Assembly: GCA_964426675.1 (NCBI GenBank)
Contig: CAYRRM010000063.1
Location: 1-10,094, forward strand
Direction of reading: 5' to 3'
Length of the DNA stretch: 10,094 nucleotides
From: DYMC01 sp035406705
GTDB taxonomy: Bacteria > Verrucomicrobiota > Lentisphaeria > Victivallales > GWF2-50-93
Positions 1 through 6,847 of this stretch are shown piece after piece; within the stretch, counting starts at the first letter, position 1, and every line of letters starts with the position of its first letter. A model generated the notes under the pieces. It saw nothing but the letters and a program-made list of their open reading frames with translations. It was not told the origin of the DNA and ran no database searches. Both the position numbers and the translations under genes were made by a program.

Positions 1-111
1 TCTTATAACTCCCAAAATAGGGTTACTCCATATAATCTTTTCGTCAGGATATTTTTTATCTGGATTGTTATCAGTTATTGTCCCATCAATATCTATAAAG
101 AAGTAATCCAT
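1..111 (-). CDS. HAD-superfamily phosphatase, N-terminal fragment
   Basis: Only the first 37 codons are inside the window; the frame is open to base 1. The ATG at 111 is followed by a hydrophobic strand and FFIDIDGTIT, the HAD motif I signature DxDGT, with the nucleophile Asp at residue 7 and the acid/base Asp at residue 9. HAD members of this kind are mostly cytosolic Mg-dependent phosphatases acting on sugar phosphates or other small phosphoesters. The start overlaps the last 26 bases of the upstream gene in another frame, which suggests translational coupling. Only a weak purine-rich stretch (GAGTGGG) precedes the ATG. The context of sugar-related genes fits a sugar-phosphate phosphatase, but the cap and motifs II to IV are outside the window, so the substrate cannot be inferred. 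HAD family membership is likely; anything finer is not supported. Confidence 0.75.
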   Translation of the reverse strand, partial: MDYFFIDIDGTITDNNPDKKYPDEKIIWSNPILGVIR

Positions 112-838
112 TTTTAACCCACTCAACAGTTGGAAGTCCAAGGTCAACTATACAACTTGCAAGAAATATTATACCTTCTATTTTATTTTCTTTTAACCAC
201 TTTAATCCTATTTCGCATTCTTTTTGAAATAAATCAAGAGGCATCCCTTTATTGTTTCCATAGTCCCACATATATATACCAAGTGCCTTTTTTTTACTTG
301 GAACAATCTTACAAAATTTATCAAAAGATTTCTCAAGTTCATTTATCCCTTCAGACCACCATATCCAGTAAGTTATTAAGTCAAACCTTTCAAGATACTC
401 TTTTACCTGTAAATCTAACTGATGTTGATATAAAACAGTCCATAGTTCAAGTCCATTTTCATTTAATCTCTCTTTTATTCCTGTAATTTCCTCAGGTGTA
501 AAAGGTGGTCTTTCTTTCACAAAAAAGTCATCCATTACAGCACCGGTTATATTTTTATATTTTTTCTTCAGTTCAATTACCCTCTCTATTTCTCCTTCTT
601 CATAACTACATCCTGCTCCCACAACACTCCATACAACTTTTTTTAATTCTTTAAAACTTTCTGCATATTTTTCATACTCAGATGGCTCTGGTTTTCCAAA
701 TTCTCTTACAAATATTATGTTTTCTATGCCAAGATATTTGCACGCATCAACAGGAGAAATCTTTGATTTTTCCGGTAAACCCCACCTATTATTCTGCATC
801 TCTTCTTTTTGCGCCCACAAATATATTTTTTCTTTCAT
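86..838 (-). CDS. Uncharacterised, probably TIM-barrel protein (possible glycosidase)
   Basis: This 250-residue protein has no signal peptide, so it is probably cytosolic. I do not recognise a named family. Alternating hydrophobic strands and helices look like a TIM barrel: a strand near residues 39-46 (NIIFVREF), one near 68-74 (VVWSVVG), one ending in GAVMDDFF at 99-106, one at 131-138 (ELWTVLYQ), and one around 186-193 (LGIYMWDY). The paired Asp103-Asp104 at a strand end, surrounded by aromatics (TYWIWWSEG at 156-164), resembles the acidic, aromatic-lined active site of glycoside hydrolases. That is fold-level inference, not family recognition. The ATG overlaps the TGA of the preceding gene as ATGA, with AGGA about eight bases upstream, so the two are translationally coupled. 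Codons 2-75 are duplicated exactly at 2271-2493. The C-terminus overlaps the HAD gene by 26 bases and may be slightly extended. Confidence 0.8.
   Translation of the reverse strand: MKEKIYLWAQKEEMQNNRWGLPEKSKISPVDACKYLGIENIIFVREFGKPEPSEYEKYAESFKELKKVVWSVVGAGCSYEEGEIERVIELKKKYKNITGAVMDDFFVKERPPFTPEEITGIKERLNENGLELWTVLYQHQLDLQVKEYLERFDLITYWIWWSEGINELEKSFDKFCKIVPSKKKALGIYMWDYGNNKGMPLDLFQKECEIGLKWLKENKIEGIIFLASCIVDLGLPTVEWVKNGLLLYRY
613..835 (-). repeat. 223-bp exact direct repeat, copy A (inside the intact gene)
   Basis: This segment is base-for-base identical to 2271-2493, at a constant offset of 1658 bases with no indel. It covers the second codon through the first base of codon 76 of the intact 250-residue gene. 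Identity ends immediately after the start codon on one side (ATG here, ATT in the other copy) and at GGAGCAG on the other. It lies within an intact gene that is coupled to its upstream partner, so this is more likely the original copy. Confidence 0.95.
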
Positions 839-2103
839 TTTGCATCCTGTTTTTTATTCAATAATCTACCTGCTCTTGCTGCAACAAGTTGACATGGTAA
901 ACAATATGGTGCAAGTTCTTTCCCTGGTGGAAAACTCACCTGTTCATAAGCAGTTAGATGTTCTTCTGCTTGATGATAAAAAATATGGCCATAAAGAGAA
1001 ATCAAAAAGTCATTCTTTCTACCTAAATTCCATAAACCATATAAATAATCAGTTAAAGGCCAGTCATCAAGATGATTTGAAAATCTTGTCATTCCACAGA
1101 ATTGGCCTCCAAAATTTAATCTTGCTTCAACTACTTTATTTGCTAAATTTTCTGGTAAAATCCCACTTGATAATAGTTCTAGCCAGTATCTGTAGTTTGT
1201 ATAAGACCCTTCTACTGTTTCTGTTATATATTTTGTTTTTTTTAATGGTTCAATCTGGGAAGATAACCTATAATCTTTTTTATCAGAAGGCCAGATATCT
1301 TTAATTGAATTTAATGTATCTTTTTTCAGTTTTTCTCCTGCAGTTTTAAAATTCAAAATCAATGTTTCTGAAATGTACCCTGTTTTCTCACATACCTCTG
1401 CCCACTTTAAAAATCCATTGGATGCCCATGCATTATTATGGAAATATTTACCTGTTCTATTATAAAGTTCAATTTCATCTGCTTCAGGTCCTCCTTCAAT
1501 TAATCCATCTTCTTTCTGCGCTTCTTCCCATAATCCATATAAATAAAAAGCAAGTTTATTTAATTTTGGAAAACAATCCTTCCACCAGTTTTCTTCCCCC
1601 GCTCTTTCAAGAAGTAAGTAAGATATATTAAGCAACTGACCATATTCACTTATTGAAGGCCCATAGTAATTTATAGTCCCATCTTCTTTTATAAAATTTA
1701 AAATATAATACTTGAAAATCTGTTTTGCTCTATCATTAATTCCCCATAAAGTTAAAGCATCAACTGCTGAAATTATTGTTGGTGGAAATCCATCATGTCT
1801 ATTTTGTGCATAACTTTTTACTCCATATTTTGGATGGTCTCCCTGAAAAGTAACATCAATATGGGCAAGTCCTATTTTAATTGCTTTATCTAAACAAGGA
1901 ATACCTGTATCAATTTCAGGAATAGTTTTCAATTTTTTTATATTAACTTTAATTAGTTCAGGGTCAAAAGCAGGTTCTCCTTTTAAAAGAGGGAATTTAT
2001 TAATTATTTTTTCAAAAGAAATTTTTTCTTCTTTTATAAGTTCTTCCCTTACAGGGTCTGTCAATAACTGTTTAATTCTATTATATCCCATTCTCTTACC
2101 CAT
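835..2103 (-). CDS. Putative six-hairpin (alpha/alpha-barrel) glycosidase-like protein
   Basis: This 422-residue protein is rich in helices and aromatics and has no signal peptide. Features recalling (alpha/alpha)6-barrel glycoside hydrolases are HDGFPPTIISAVDALTLWG (103-121), DGTINYYGPSISEYGQLL (141-158), DGLIEGGPEADE (199-210) followed by FHNNAWASNGFLKWAEV (221-237), then EGSYTNYRYW (298-307) and a conserved-looking C-terminal block with RFSNHLDDWPLTDYLYGLW (340-358) and YEQVSFPPG (386-394). Regularly spaced helical hairpins with acidic and Trp/Tyr-rich loops fit an intracellular glycosidase or sugar isomerase of that fold, but I cannot assign a family and no catalytic pair is proven. The ATG at 2103 lacks a good Shine-Dalgarno; the in-frame ATG four codons later, preceded by GGTAAGAG, is an alternative start. 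A candidate promoter lies at 2185-2215. The stop overlaps the next gene by four bases, so it is the first gene of a coupled pair. Confidence 0.8.
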   Translation of the reverse strand: MGKRMGYNRIKQLLTDPVREELIKEEKISFEKIINKFPLLKGEPAFDPELIKVNIKKLKTIPEIDTGIPCLDKAIKIGLAHIDVTFQGDHPKYGVKSYAQNRHDGFPPTIISAVDALTLWGINDRAKQIFKYYILNFIKEDGTINYYGPSISEYGQLLNISYLLLERAGEENWWKDCFPKLNKLAFYLYGLWEEAQKEDGLIEGGPEADEIELYNRTGKYFHNNAWASNGFLKWAEVCEKTGYISETLILNFKTAGEKLKKDTLNSIKDIWPSDKKDYRLSSQIEPLKKTKYITETVEGSYTNYRYWLELLSSGILPENLANKVVEARLNFGGQFCGMTRFSNHLDDWPLTDYLYGLWNLGRKNDFLISLYGHIFYHQAEEHLTAYEQVSFPPGKELAPYCLPCQLVAARAGRLLNKKQDAK

Positions 2104-2169
2104 TTCTGACGTAAATATTGAAACTCATTGTTTTAATTTTACCTTTTTATTTTCCAACTTTCTTTTATG

Positions 2170-2192
2170 TTATACCACACTTTCATTATACC
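2170..2192 (-). repeat. Short direct repeat of GGTATAA
   Basis: On the minus strand GGTATAA occurs twice with starts 16 bases apart (2186-2192 and 2170-2176). The first copy contains the proposed -10 element. The second could be a start-site or regulator element, or a second weak -10 (TATAAC). A seven-base repeat in AT-rich DNA may be chance. Confidence 0.3.
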
Positions 2193-2215
2193 CCCCAAAG
2201 ATTTTGTCAGGTCAA
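2185..2215 (-). promoter_or_regulatory. Candidate sigma70-type promoter
   Basis: Read on the minus strand, TTGACC at 2215-2210 (five of six to TTGACA) is followed after 19 bases by a perfect TATAAT at 2190-2185. The spacer is slightly longer than the ideal 17 bases and includes a run of six G. It lies about 80 bases ahead of the ATG at 2103 and is the only good promoter match I find in the intergenic spacers. It would drive the 835-2103 gene, the 86-838 gene and the HAD gene independently of the upstream operon. Confidence 0.5.
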
Positions 2216-2216
2216 A
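2203..2216. promoter_or_regulatory. Operator-like near-palindrome over the -35 box
   Basis: The minus-strand sequence TTTGACCTGACAAA is an imperfect palindrome (TTTG.C..G.CAAA, ten of fourteen positions symmetric). It overlaps the proposed -35 hexamer, a common place for a repressor to bind. It lacks the central CG typical of LacI-family operators, so it is not clearly the site of the regulator at the other end of the window. Chance is possible. Confidence 0.25.
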
Positions 2217-2270
2217 TTCGCCATCTGTTTCTGAAATCGTTGAGTAGAGTCATCCTTGAAAAAAAATATA

Positions 2271-2493
2271 CTGCTCCCACAACACTCCATACAACTTTTT
2301 TTAATTCTTTAAAACTTTCTGCATATTTTTCATACTCAGATGGCTCTGGTTTTCCAAATTCTCTTACAAATATTATGTTTTCTATGCCAAGATATTTGCA
2401 CGCATCAACAGGAGAAATCTTTGATTTTTCCGGTAAACCCCACCTATTATTCTGCATCTCTTCTTTTTGCGCCCACAAATATATTTTTTCTTT
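2271..2493 (-). pseudogene. Truncated exact copy (copy B) of the 5' end of the 86-838 gene
   Basis: This is an exact 223-base copy of 613-835, encoding residues 2-75 of the 250-residue protein. It begins six bases after the stop codon of the isomerase-like gene, where the ATG of the parent is replaced by ATT. After codon 75 the frame runs into unrelated sequence and ends 21 codons later (stop at 2212). Translation could only begin from ATT or from a TTG at 2478 without a Shine-Dalgarno, and would yield just the first strands of a barrel, so I treat it as a remnant. Total lack of mutations means the duplication is very recent, is maintained by gene conversion, or is an assembly artefact. Confidence 0.8.
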
Positions 2494-2499
2494 AATATT

Positions 2500-3411
2500 T
2501 TAAAACTCCCATTTTGAAAATTTCTCTTCATAAATTTTTAAAAATCTTTCCCAGTTAAGTTTATTCACAGTAAGTGTGTTTTCATCAGAACTTATCTCAA
2601 AAACTACCGGTTTTGAAAAATTTATCGTTTTTAAACCTGTTATTACTTCTATCCAGTTAATTATTCCAATACCAACTGGCTGATGAAGGTCATTTATAAT
2701 ATTCTGGTCTGAGATTCTTCCAATATTATCATGAAAATGTGTCTCAAAAAGGTACCCCCCGATTTTTGATAATTCTTTAAATAAATTCAACCCTGAAATA
2801 AAAGCATGACCGGAGTCAAAACATATCCCAAGGTTTTGTTCATCAACTTCTTTTATAATTTCAAGAAGGTCTTTAACTGTTGTCCCTAAATCACAAAGAC
2901 ATCCAGCAGGTAAATTCTCAATTGTTACAGTTATTCCATATTTTTTTGCCTTCCTGCAAGTTTCTTTCAAAGCATAAATACTTAATTTTCTGAAATCTTC
3001 TAAAGAAACTTTATATCTATTTAAACACTTCCCAAAAGCAAAATCTTCCCCTTCCTGCAAACCTTTGCATAAACCAAAGTGATAGGTTAAACATTTTGCA
3101 CCTAAAATAAACGCTTTCTCTATAATGCTTTCTTGAAAAGGCAAAATTTCAGAAATAGGTTTATTTGGTTCTTCTGTAAGCCATATTGCATGGGTTGTAT
3201 ATACTTCTACAGAATATTCTTTCAGAATTTCAGAAAATTCTTCAATTTCTTCACCTGTTAAAAGCCGTCTTTCTTTTTCATTAAATAAACTCGCTAAAAT
3301 TACAGAATAACCTAATTCAACAATATAATCTAATTTTCTCTTTGCTTCTGATTTATTTCCATTATATCCAAGGCCCACTCCCATTTCCCATCGAATTTTA
3401 TTATTTTCCAT
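2500..3411 (-). CDS. Sugar phosphate isomerase/epimerase-like TIM barrel (AP-endonuclease 2 superfamily)
   Basis: This 303-residue cytosolic protein has the xylose isomerase-like / AP_endonuc_2 fold, whose members isomerise or epimerise sugars or inositols using divalent metals. The expected ligands are in order at strand ends: His74 (YTTHAIW), His111 (YHFG), Glu165 (TVTIENLP), Asp199 and His202 (CFDSGH), His225/His227 (ETHFHDN) and Glu272 (VFEISS). HQPVGIGIINW (243-253) matches the usual loop after the fourth metal site. The length is typical and nothing appears missing. The ATG starts eleven bases after the stop of the DUF4838 gene, with no clear Shine-Dalgarno, so coupling to the preceding gene is likely. 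Its stop lies six bases from the duplicated fragment. The substrate cannot be read from sequence; a ketose or keto-sugar released by the neighbouring enzymes is the obvious guess. Confidence 0.88.
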   Translation of the reverse strand: MENNKIRWEMGVGLGYNGNKSEAKRKLDYIVELGYSVILASLFNEKERRLLTGEEIEEFSEILKEYSVEVYTTHAIWLTEEPNKPISEILPFQESIIEKAFILGAKCLTYHFGLCKGLQEGEDFAFGKCLNRYKVSLEDFRKLSIYALKETCRKAKKYGITVTIENLPAGCLCDLGTTVKDLLEIIKEVDEQNLGICFDSGHAFISGLNLFKELSKIGGYLFETHFHDNIGRISDQNIINDLHQPVGIGIINWIEVITGLKTINFSKPVVFEISSDENTLTVNKLNWERFLKIYEEKFSKWEF

Positions 3412-3422
3412 TTTAATATTTT

Positions 3423-6400
3423 TTAATCTTTCAATAATTCTTCTACATAAAATCTTATTTTTTCCTTAGAAATTTTCTCAATGCTTTTAGAAATACCAGT
3501 GGTTATTTTTCCATCAAAATTGAGAAGTAACAGTGTCCCATCATCTGCAGTTAAAGGTTCTTTTCTTTTACCTTGTTCATAACTTTCAAAAATTTCTTTT
3601 TTTGTTTTTGGATGATTAGATATCCTTAATTCATCTATTTCTCCACAAAAACGAGGGCTCAACATTCCAGCGGTATTACATCCTATTCCTAAAACATCTC
3701 CTTCTAAATCCTCTCCTATATTCATATTATATCTGCTCTCCTTCAACTCTCCATCTATATATATTTGTACAATGCTTTTTGCTCTTTCGAGATTAGCCCA
3801 GACAATTCCTATATGATGCCATTCCATCTTTTTCCAGTTTTTTATATTCACAGATAAATTTGAATAAAACTCTTCTTCTTTCTGAAATGGCTTTTGTCCT
3901 TTTTTGTAAAGAAACCCTAATGTTCCTTTGTTTAAAGAAATTAAAAACCAGGAAGGGGCATTATTCCCGATACTGATTAATGGTTCAAATTCAATTTCTT
4001 CAGCATCTTTATATGGTTTTATCCACATTTCAATTGTTCCTGCATTTCCTTTAATTGTATTTTTTGCATCATAATGTAAATATTCCTTACCTTCAAAAAC
4101 TGCAGATTTATTCACTATTCCTTCCCCAAATTTTATAGTTCCTGAAAGTTTTTCCACTTCTATAAGGGTGTTATCCAGATTATCCGAAATAGATTCCTGT
4201 TTTAAAAACTCCTTTTTAGCATCTTCAAGTAATTTATAACGATGGCTTATAATAATACTCTCTCCATTTTTCAATTCTTTTTCAAAACTCATAAGTTCCA
4301 TATTGAAAAAACCTTTTTCAGGGTTGTAAAATAAATAACATTCTACATTTTCAGGTTCAAAATAATTAACTATACCAATATTCTCTTTCTCATCAATTGC
4401 AGCCCAGGTATCATAAGGCTGTTCCGTAAGGATATTAGAAAGATTAATTCTTCTAAATATCCCTTCCTTAGTTTGGTACCAAATATAAATGTTTTCTGTA
4501 TTTCCTTTTTTAATTTCCATTTCGGGATGAATCCTTAATTTAGTTTTTTTTGAAGAAGTTCCTTTATAAGTAAGTTTTGACTGAATAGATATTTCTGGAG
4601 AGGTACCTTTTTCAATACTGATAGTTCTTTCTAAGTTAAAATCCTGAATATCTGTTGTTAATATGATTCTTTTTTGTCTATCATTTTCTACAATGGAATA
4701 TTGAAATTCTTCTTCCCAGCCCGGTGATGCAAATTGTTTACCTATGTATTCTTCATAACCACCATAATCAAAATAAAAAGAACCTATATCAGAAAGATAA
4801 TTTTCTTCTAATGGCTCTCTCATATAATTTATACCTGTTTTTTTGTCAACTAATCTTATTATTCTTCCACCAATTCCAGGAATAACAGAAACCAAAATTC
4901 TTTCATTTTCTAAGTTGATAACAGGTTCCTTTCTCTTTTTAATTCTGAAAATCATTCTTTTTATAGAACCATCAGGGTCACCATATTGTTCTCCTTGAAC
5001 AATCAATTTTTTTAAAAAATCTTCATCTTCGGGCGTTCCTTCTGTATTTATCTCATAATAATCCTTTTCCCTTTTTAATCTCCATTCCTTTTTTTGTCCT
5101 ACAATAGATTTAACATATTCAAAAGATTTACGGACAAGTCCTATTCTCTGTTTTATAATCTCATTCTTTGCAATTCTTTCTGCTTCTTCAAGATATTTTT
5201 CTGCCTTCTGCAAAACTTCTGGAGTAAAAACTTTTGGAGAGGGAAGAGTTAAATCCTGCCACTTAGTACAATGCCAATCAGATTTTTGAACAGCATTTTC
5301 AAGCAACATCCAGTATCCTTTCATAGGTTTGCAAGATTCACCATAAAATTTTTCAAAGAAATCATCACATAGCTTTTCAAAATCCATTTTTGTATCCCAT
5401 GTTAATTTTGCTATTACATAAAACGGCAAAGGATTATAAATTTGAACTGGACCTGCTTGAGTAAAATAATATTTACCACCTAACTTTTTTAGGTATCTAA
5501 TATTATCTTTTGCAGTTGTTGCAAATGGAAGTGGTGCGTATGGAGAGCCAGACATTCCATCTATCTGTAAAAGAAAATAATCCCATATGCCCGGACTTCC
5601 TGATAAAGGATGAGCAATTTTTGCCCAGCCCTCAAATCTTTCTTTCATTTTTTTGTTTTCTTCACATTTATCTATTCCATGAACAAGACATCCATGATGC
5701 GCAACCTGAACAATTACATTTTTTTCCAATTTCAAATCAGGCACAGGGTCAACAGTATTTTGATAAGCAAGAAGGAGTAAGTATCTGTCAGGATGTTTTT
5801 CATAAACTCTTTTTGCTATCTCATTTAAAAATACAATTTGCCTTCTGCTCATGGAACCTTTTTCCCCTGGCATAAAATTTATCCCCCCTAATTTCTGACA
5901 TTCAGGACATTCACACCATCTTATTAAACCATCAGGAGGAGAGATTGGGAAAACTGCTCCATCTGGATTTTTATCAAACCAGTCAATCACAAAATCAGTA
6001 AAAATTCTTATTACGTCAGGATTTGTAGTGCAAACATTGCCTTTCTCATTTCCAAGTTCTACTCTTTGTCCTTTATATAAAGCATAATATTCTGGATGTT
6101 CTTTAAAATATTTCTCATTTGGAAGTATAAAAATATAATTATGGCATATATGTTGCCATTTTAAATCCCCACCTCTTTTTTCCCAGAATTGATAATATTC
6201 TTTTCTTCTACTTCCTATATTAAAATTCCTGTTAATTTTATTTTTTGCACACCAATCAATTATTTCTTCAACACTTATATTATCTCCATCCCCTATAGTA
6301 ATCTCTCTTTGAATAAAATTCGGTACATATAACTTCTCTCCTTCTTTAATGACTATTTTTTCTTTCCGGGGAATAACTTCTCCAAGTTTTCCAGGCATAA

Positions 6401-6827
6401 ACCATCTACAACCCTGCTGTTCAAGAAATTCATAAACACTATACAAAGTCCCCCTATCCCCTCCACCAACAAGAACTATCTGACCATCTCTGGCTTTAAT
6501 AAAAAAACTATCCTGTCCTGGTCCGGTAACGGATCTGTCAAATTGGGAAAGGTACTGTTCCGTATATTTACTTTTGCCTATATAAATTCTAACCGATGTG
6601 ATATCTACTTTTGCATCTTTTATTACAGGAATACTTATCCCATTTATAAGATTAATGTATTTTTGTAACTCTGTAGCAGCAAAATATTCTGTTTCACTCG
6701 CATTCTCAGAAATAATGATGGAAACAGGAGTGTTTTTTTCTATAACTATATCCGCCTTCAATGGAAAAGTGGAAAATAATACTATTATTAATAAATTAAA
6801 AATCATCTTCTTTCCATAACTATACAT
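3423..6827 (-). CDS. Secreted DUF4838 multidomain protein with C-terminal LamG domain
   Basis: This large exported protein (about 1134 residues) probably binds or hydrolyses a polysaccharide. A basic n-region and hydrophobic core (IFNLLIIVLFSTFPLKA, near 10-26) form a signal peptide. Residues 28-165 resemble the N-terminal domain of alpha-glucuronidases, with ETEYFAATELQKYI and GDRGTLYSVYEFLEQQGCRWFMPG. Residues about 185-500 match DUF4838, including CECPEC (306-311), a possible metal site, and an HHG segment near 378-380. Residues about 635-870 form a beta-sandwich beginning ENERILVSVIPGIGGRI, similar in style to mutarotase-like domains of glycosidases. Residues about 895-1085 are a LamG/concanavalin-like fold (GTIEMWIKPY, WHHIGIVW, IYIDGELKE, FCGEIDELRIS). 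An in-frame GTG at 6830 touches the Shine-Dalgarno, so I prefer the ATG at 6827. The gene starts 20 bases after the pseudopilin stop, so the two are co-transcribed. Enzymatic activity of DUF4838 is unproven. Confidence 0.9.
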   Translation of the reverse strand: MYSYGKKMIFNLLIIVLFSTFPLKADIVIEKNTPVSIIISENASETEYFAATELQKYINLINGISIPVIKDAKVDITSVRIYIGKSKYTEQYLSQFDRSVTGPGQDSFFIKARDGQIVLVGGGDRGTLYSVYEFLEQQGCRWFMPGKLGEVIPRKEKIVIKEGEKLYVPNFIQREITIGDGDNISVEEIIDWCAKNKINRNFNIGSRRKEYYQFWEKRGGDLKWQHICHNYIFILPNEKYFKEHPEYYALYKGQRVELGNEKGNVCTTNPDVIRIFTDFVIDWFDKNPDGAVFPISPPDGLIRWCECPECQKLGGINFMPGEKGSMSRRQIVFLNEIAKRVYEKHPDRYLLLLAYQNTVDPVPDLKLEKNVIVQVAHHGCLVHGIDKCEENKKMKERFEGWAKIAHPLSGSPGIWDYFLLQIDGMSGSPYAPLPFATTAKDNIRYLKKLGGKYYFTQAGPVQIYNPLPFYVIAKLTWDTKMDFEKLCDDFFEKFYGESCKPMKGYWMLLENAVQKSDWHCTKWQDLTLPSPKVFTPEVLQKAEKYLEEAERIAKNEIIKQRIGLVRKSFEYVKSIVGQKKEWRLKREKDYYEINTEGTPEDEDFLKKLIVQGEQYGDPDGSIKRMIFRIKKRKEPVINLENERILVSVIPGIGGRIIRLVDKKTGINYMREPLEENYLSDIGSFYFDYGGYEEYIGKQFASPGWEEEFQYSIVENDRQKRIILTTDIQDFNLERTISIEKGTSPEISIQSKLTYKGTSSKKTKLRIHPEMEIKKGNTENIYIWYQTKEGIFRRINLSNILTEQPYDTWAAIDEKENIGIVNYFEPENVECYLFYNPEKGFFNMELMSFEKELKNGESIIISHRYKLLEDAKKEFLKQESISDNLDNTLIEVEKLSGTIKFGEGIVNKSAVFEGKEYLHYDAKNTIKGNAGTIEMWIKPYKDAEEIEFEPLISIGNNAPSWFLISLNKGTLGFLYKKGQKPFQKEEEFYSNLSVNIKNWKKMEWHHIGIVWANLERAKSIVQIYIDGELKESRYNMNIGEDLEGDVLGIGCNTAGMLSPRFCGEIDELRISNHPKTKKEIFESYEQGKRKEPLTADDGTLLLLNFDGKITTGISKSIEKISKEKIRFYVEELLKD

Positions 6828-6831
6828 CACC

Positions 6832-6837
6832 CCTCCT
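6832..6837 (-). promoter_or_regulatory. Shine-Dalgarno AGGAGG deciding the DUF4838 gene start
   Basis: A perfect AGGAGG is followed on the minus strand by GGTG and then ATG at 6827. The GTG at 6830 is only one base away from it, so the ATG is the better start, although a four-base spacing is short. The next ATG (6806) lies beyond the basic residues of the signal peptide and has a weaker upstream GGAAAG. Confidence 0.7.
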
Positions 6838-6847
6838 CGTTCTTACT

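Larger units (their letters stand above)
2104..2270 (-). other. Non-coding spacer with a foreign-looking segment
   Basis: This stretch separates the truncated copy from the 422-residue gene. Its promoter-distal part (about 2195-2265) looks less AT-rich than its surroundings and has no similarity to the parent gene at the matching place. Read from the duplicated frame it encodes MTLLNDFRNRWRI and then stops. It may be a scar of an insertion or the original upstream region of the 422-residue gene. The part nearer that gene holds the candidate promoter. I see no RNA gene. Confidence 0.4.

Noticed and set aside
717..1304. Plus-strand open frame of 195 codons
   Set aside because: It lies antisense to two coupled minus-strand genes, has a low-complexity Leu/Ser/Phe-rich product and no ribosome-binding site; it is a by-product of the purine-rich coding strand.
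2104..2270. Complete insertion sequence at the duplication junction
   Set aside because: There is no transposase frame, no terminal inverted repeats and no target-site duplication in the spacer; at most a scar.
2212..2478. An 88-residue open frame with a TTG start
   Set aside because: It is the truncated copy of the 250-residue gene running into unrelated sequence, without a Shine-Dalgarno or a complete fold; kept as a gene remnant.
5510..5875. Plus-strand open frame of 121 codons
   Set aside because: It is fully inside the DUF4838 gene on the opposite strand and has no recognisable domain.
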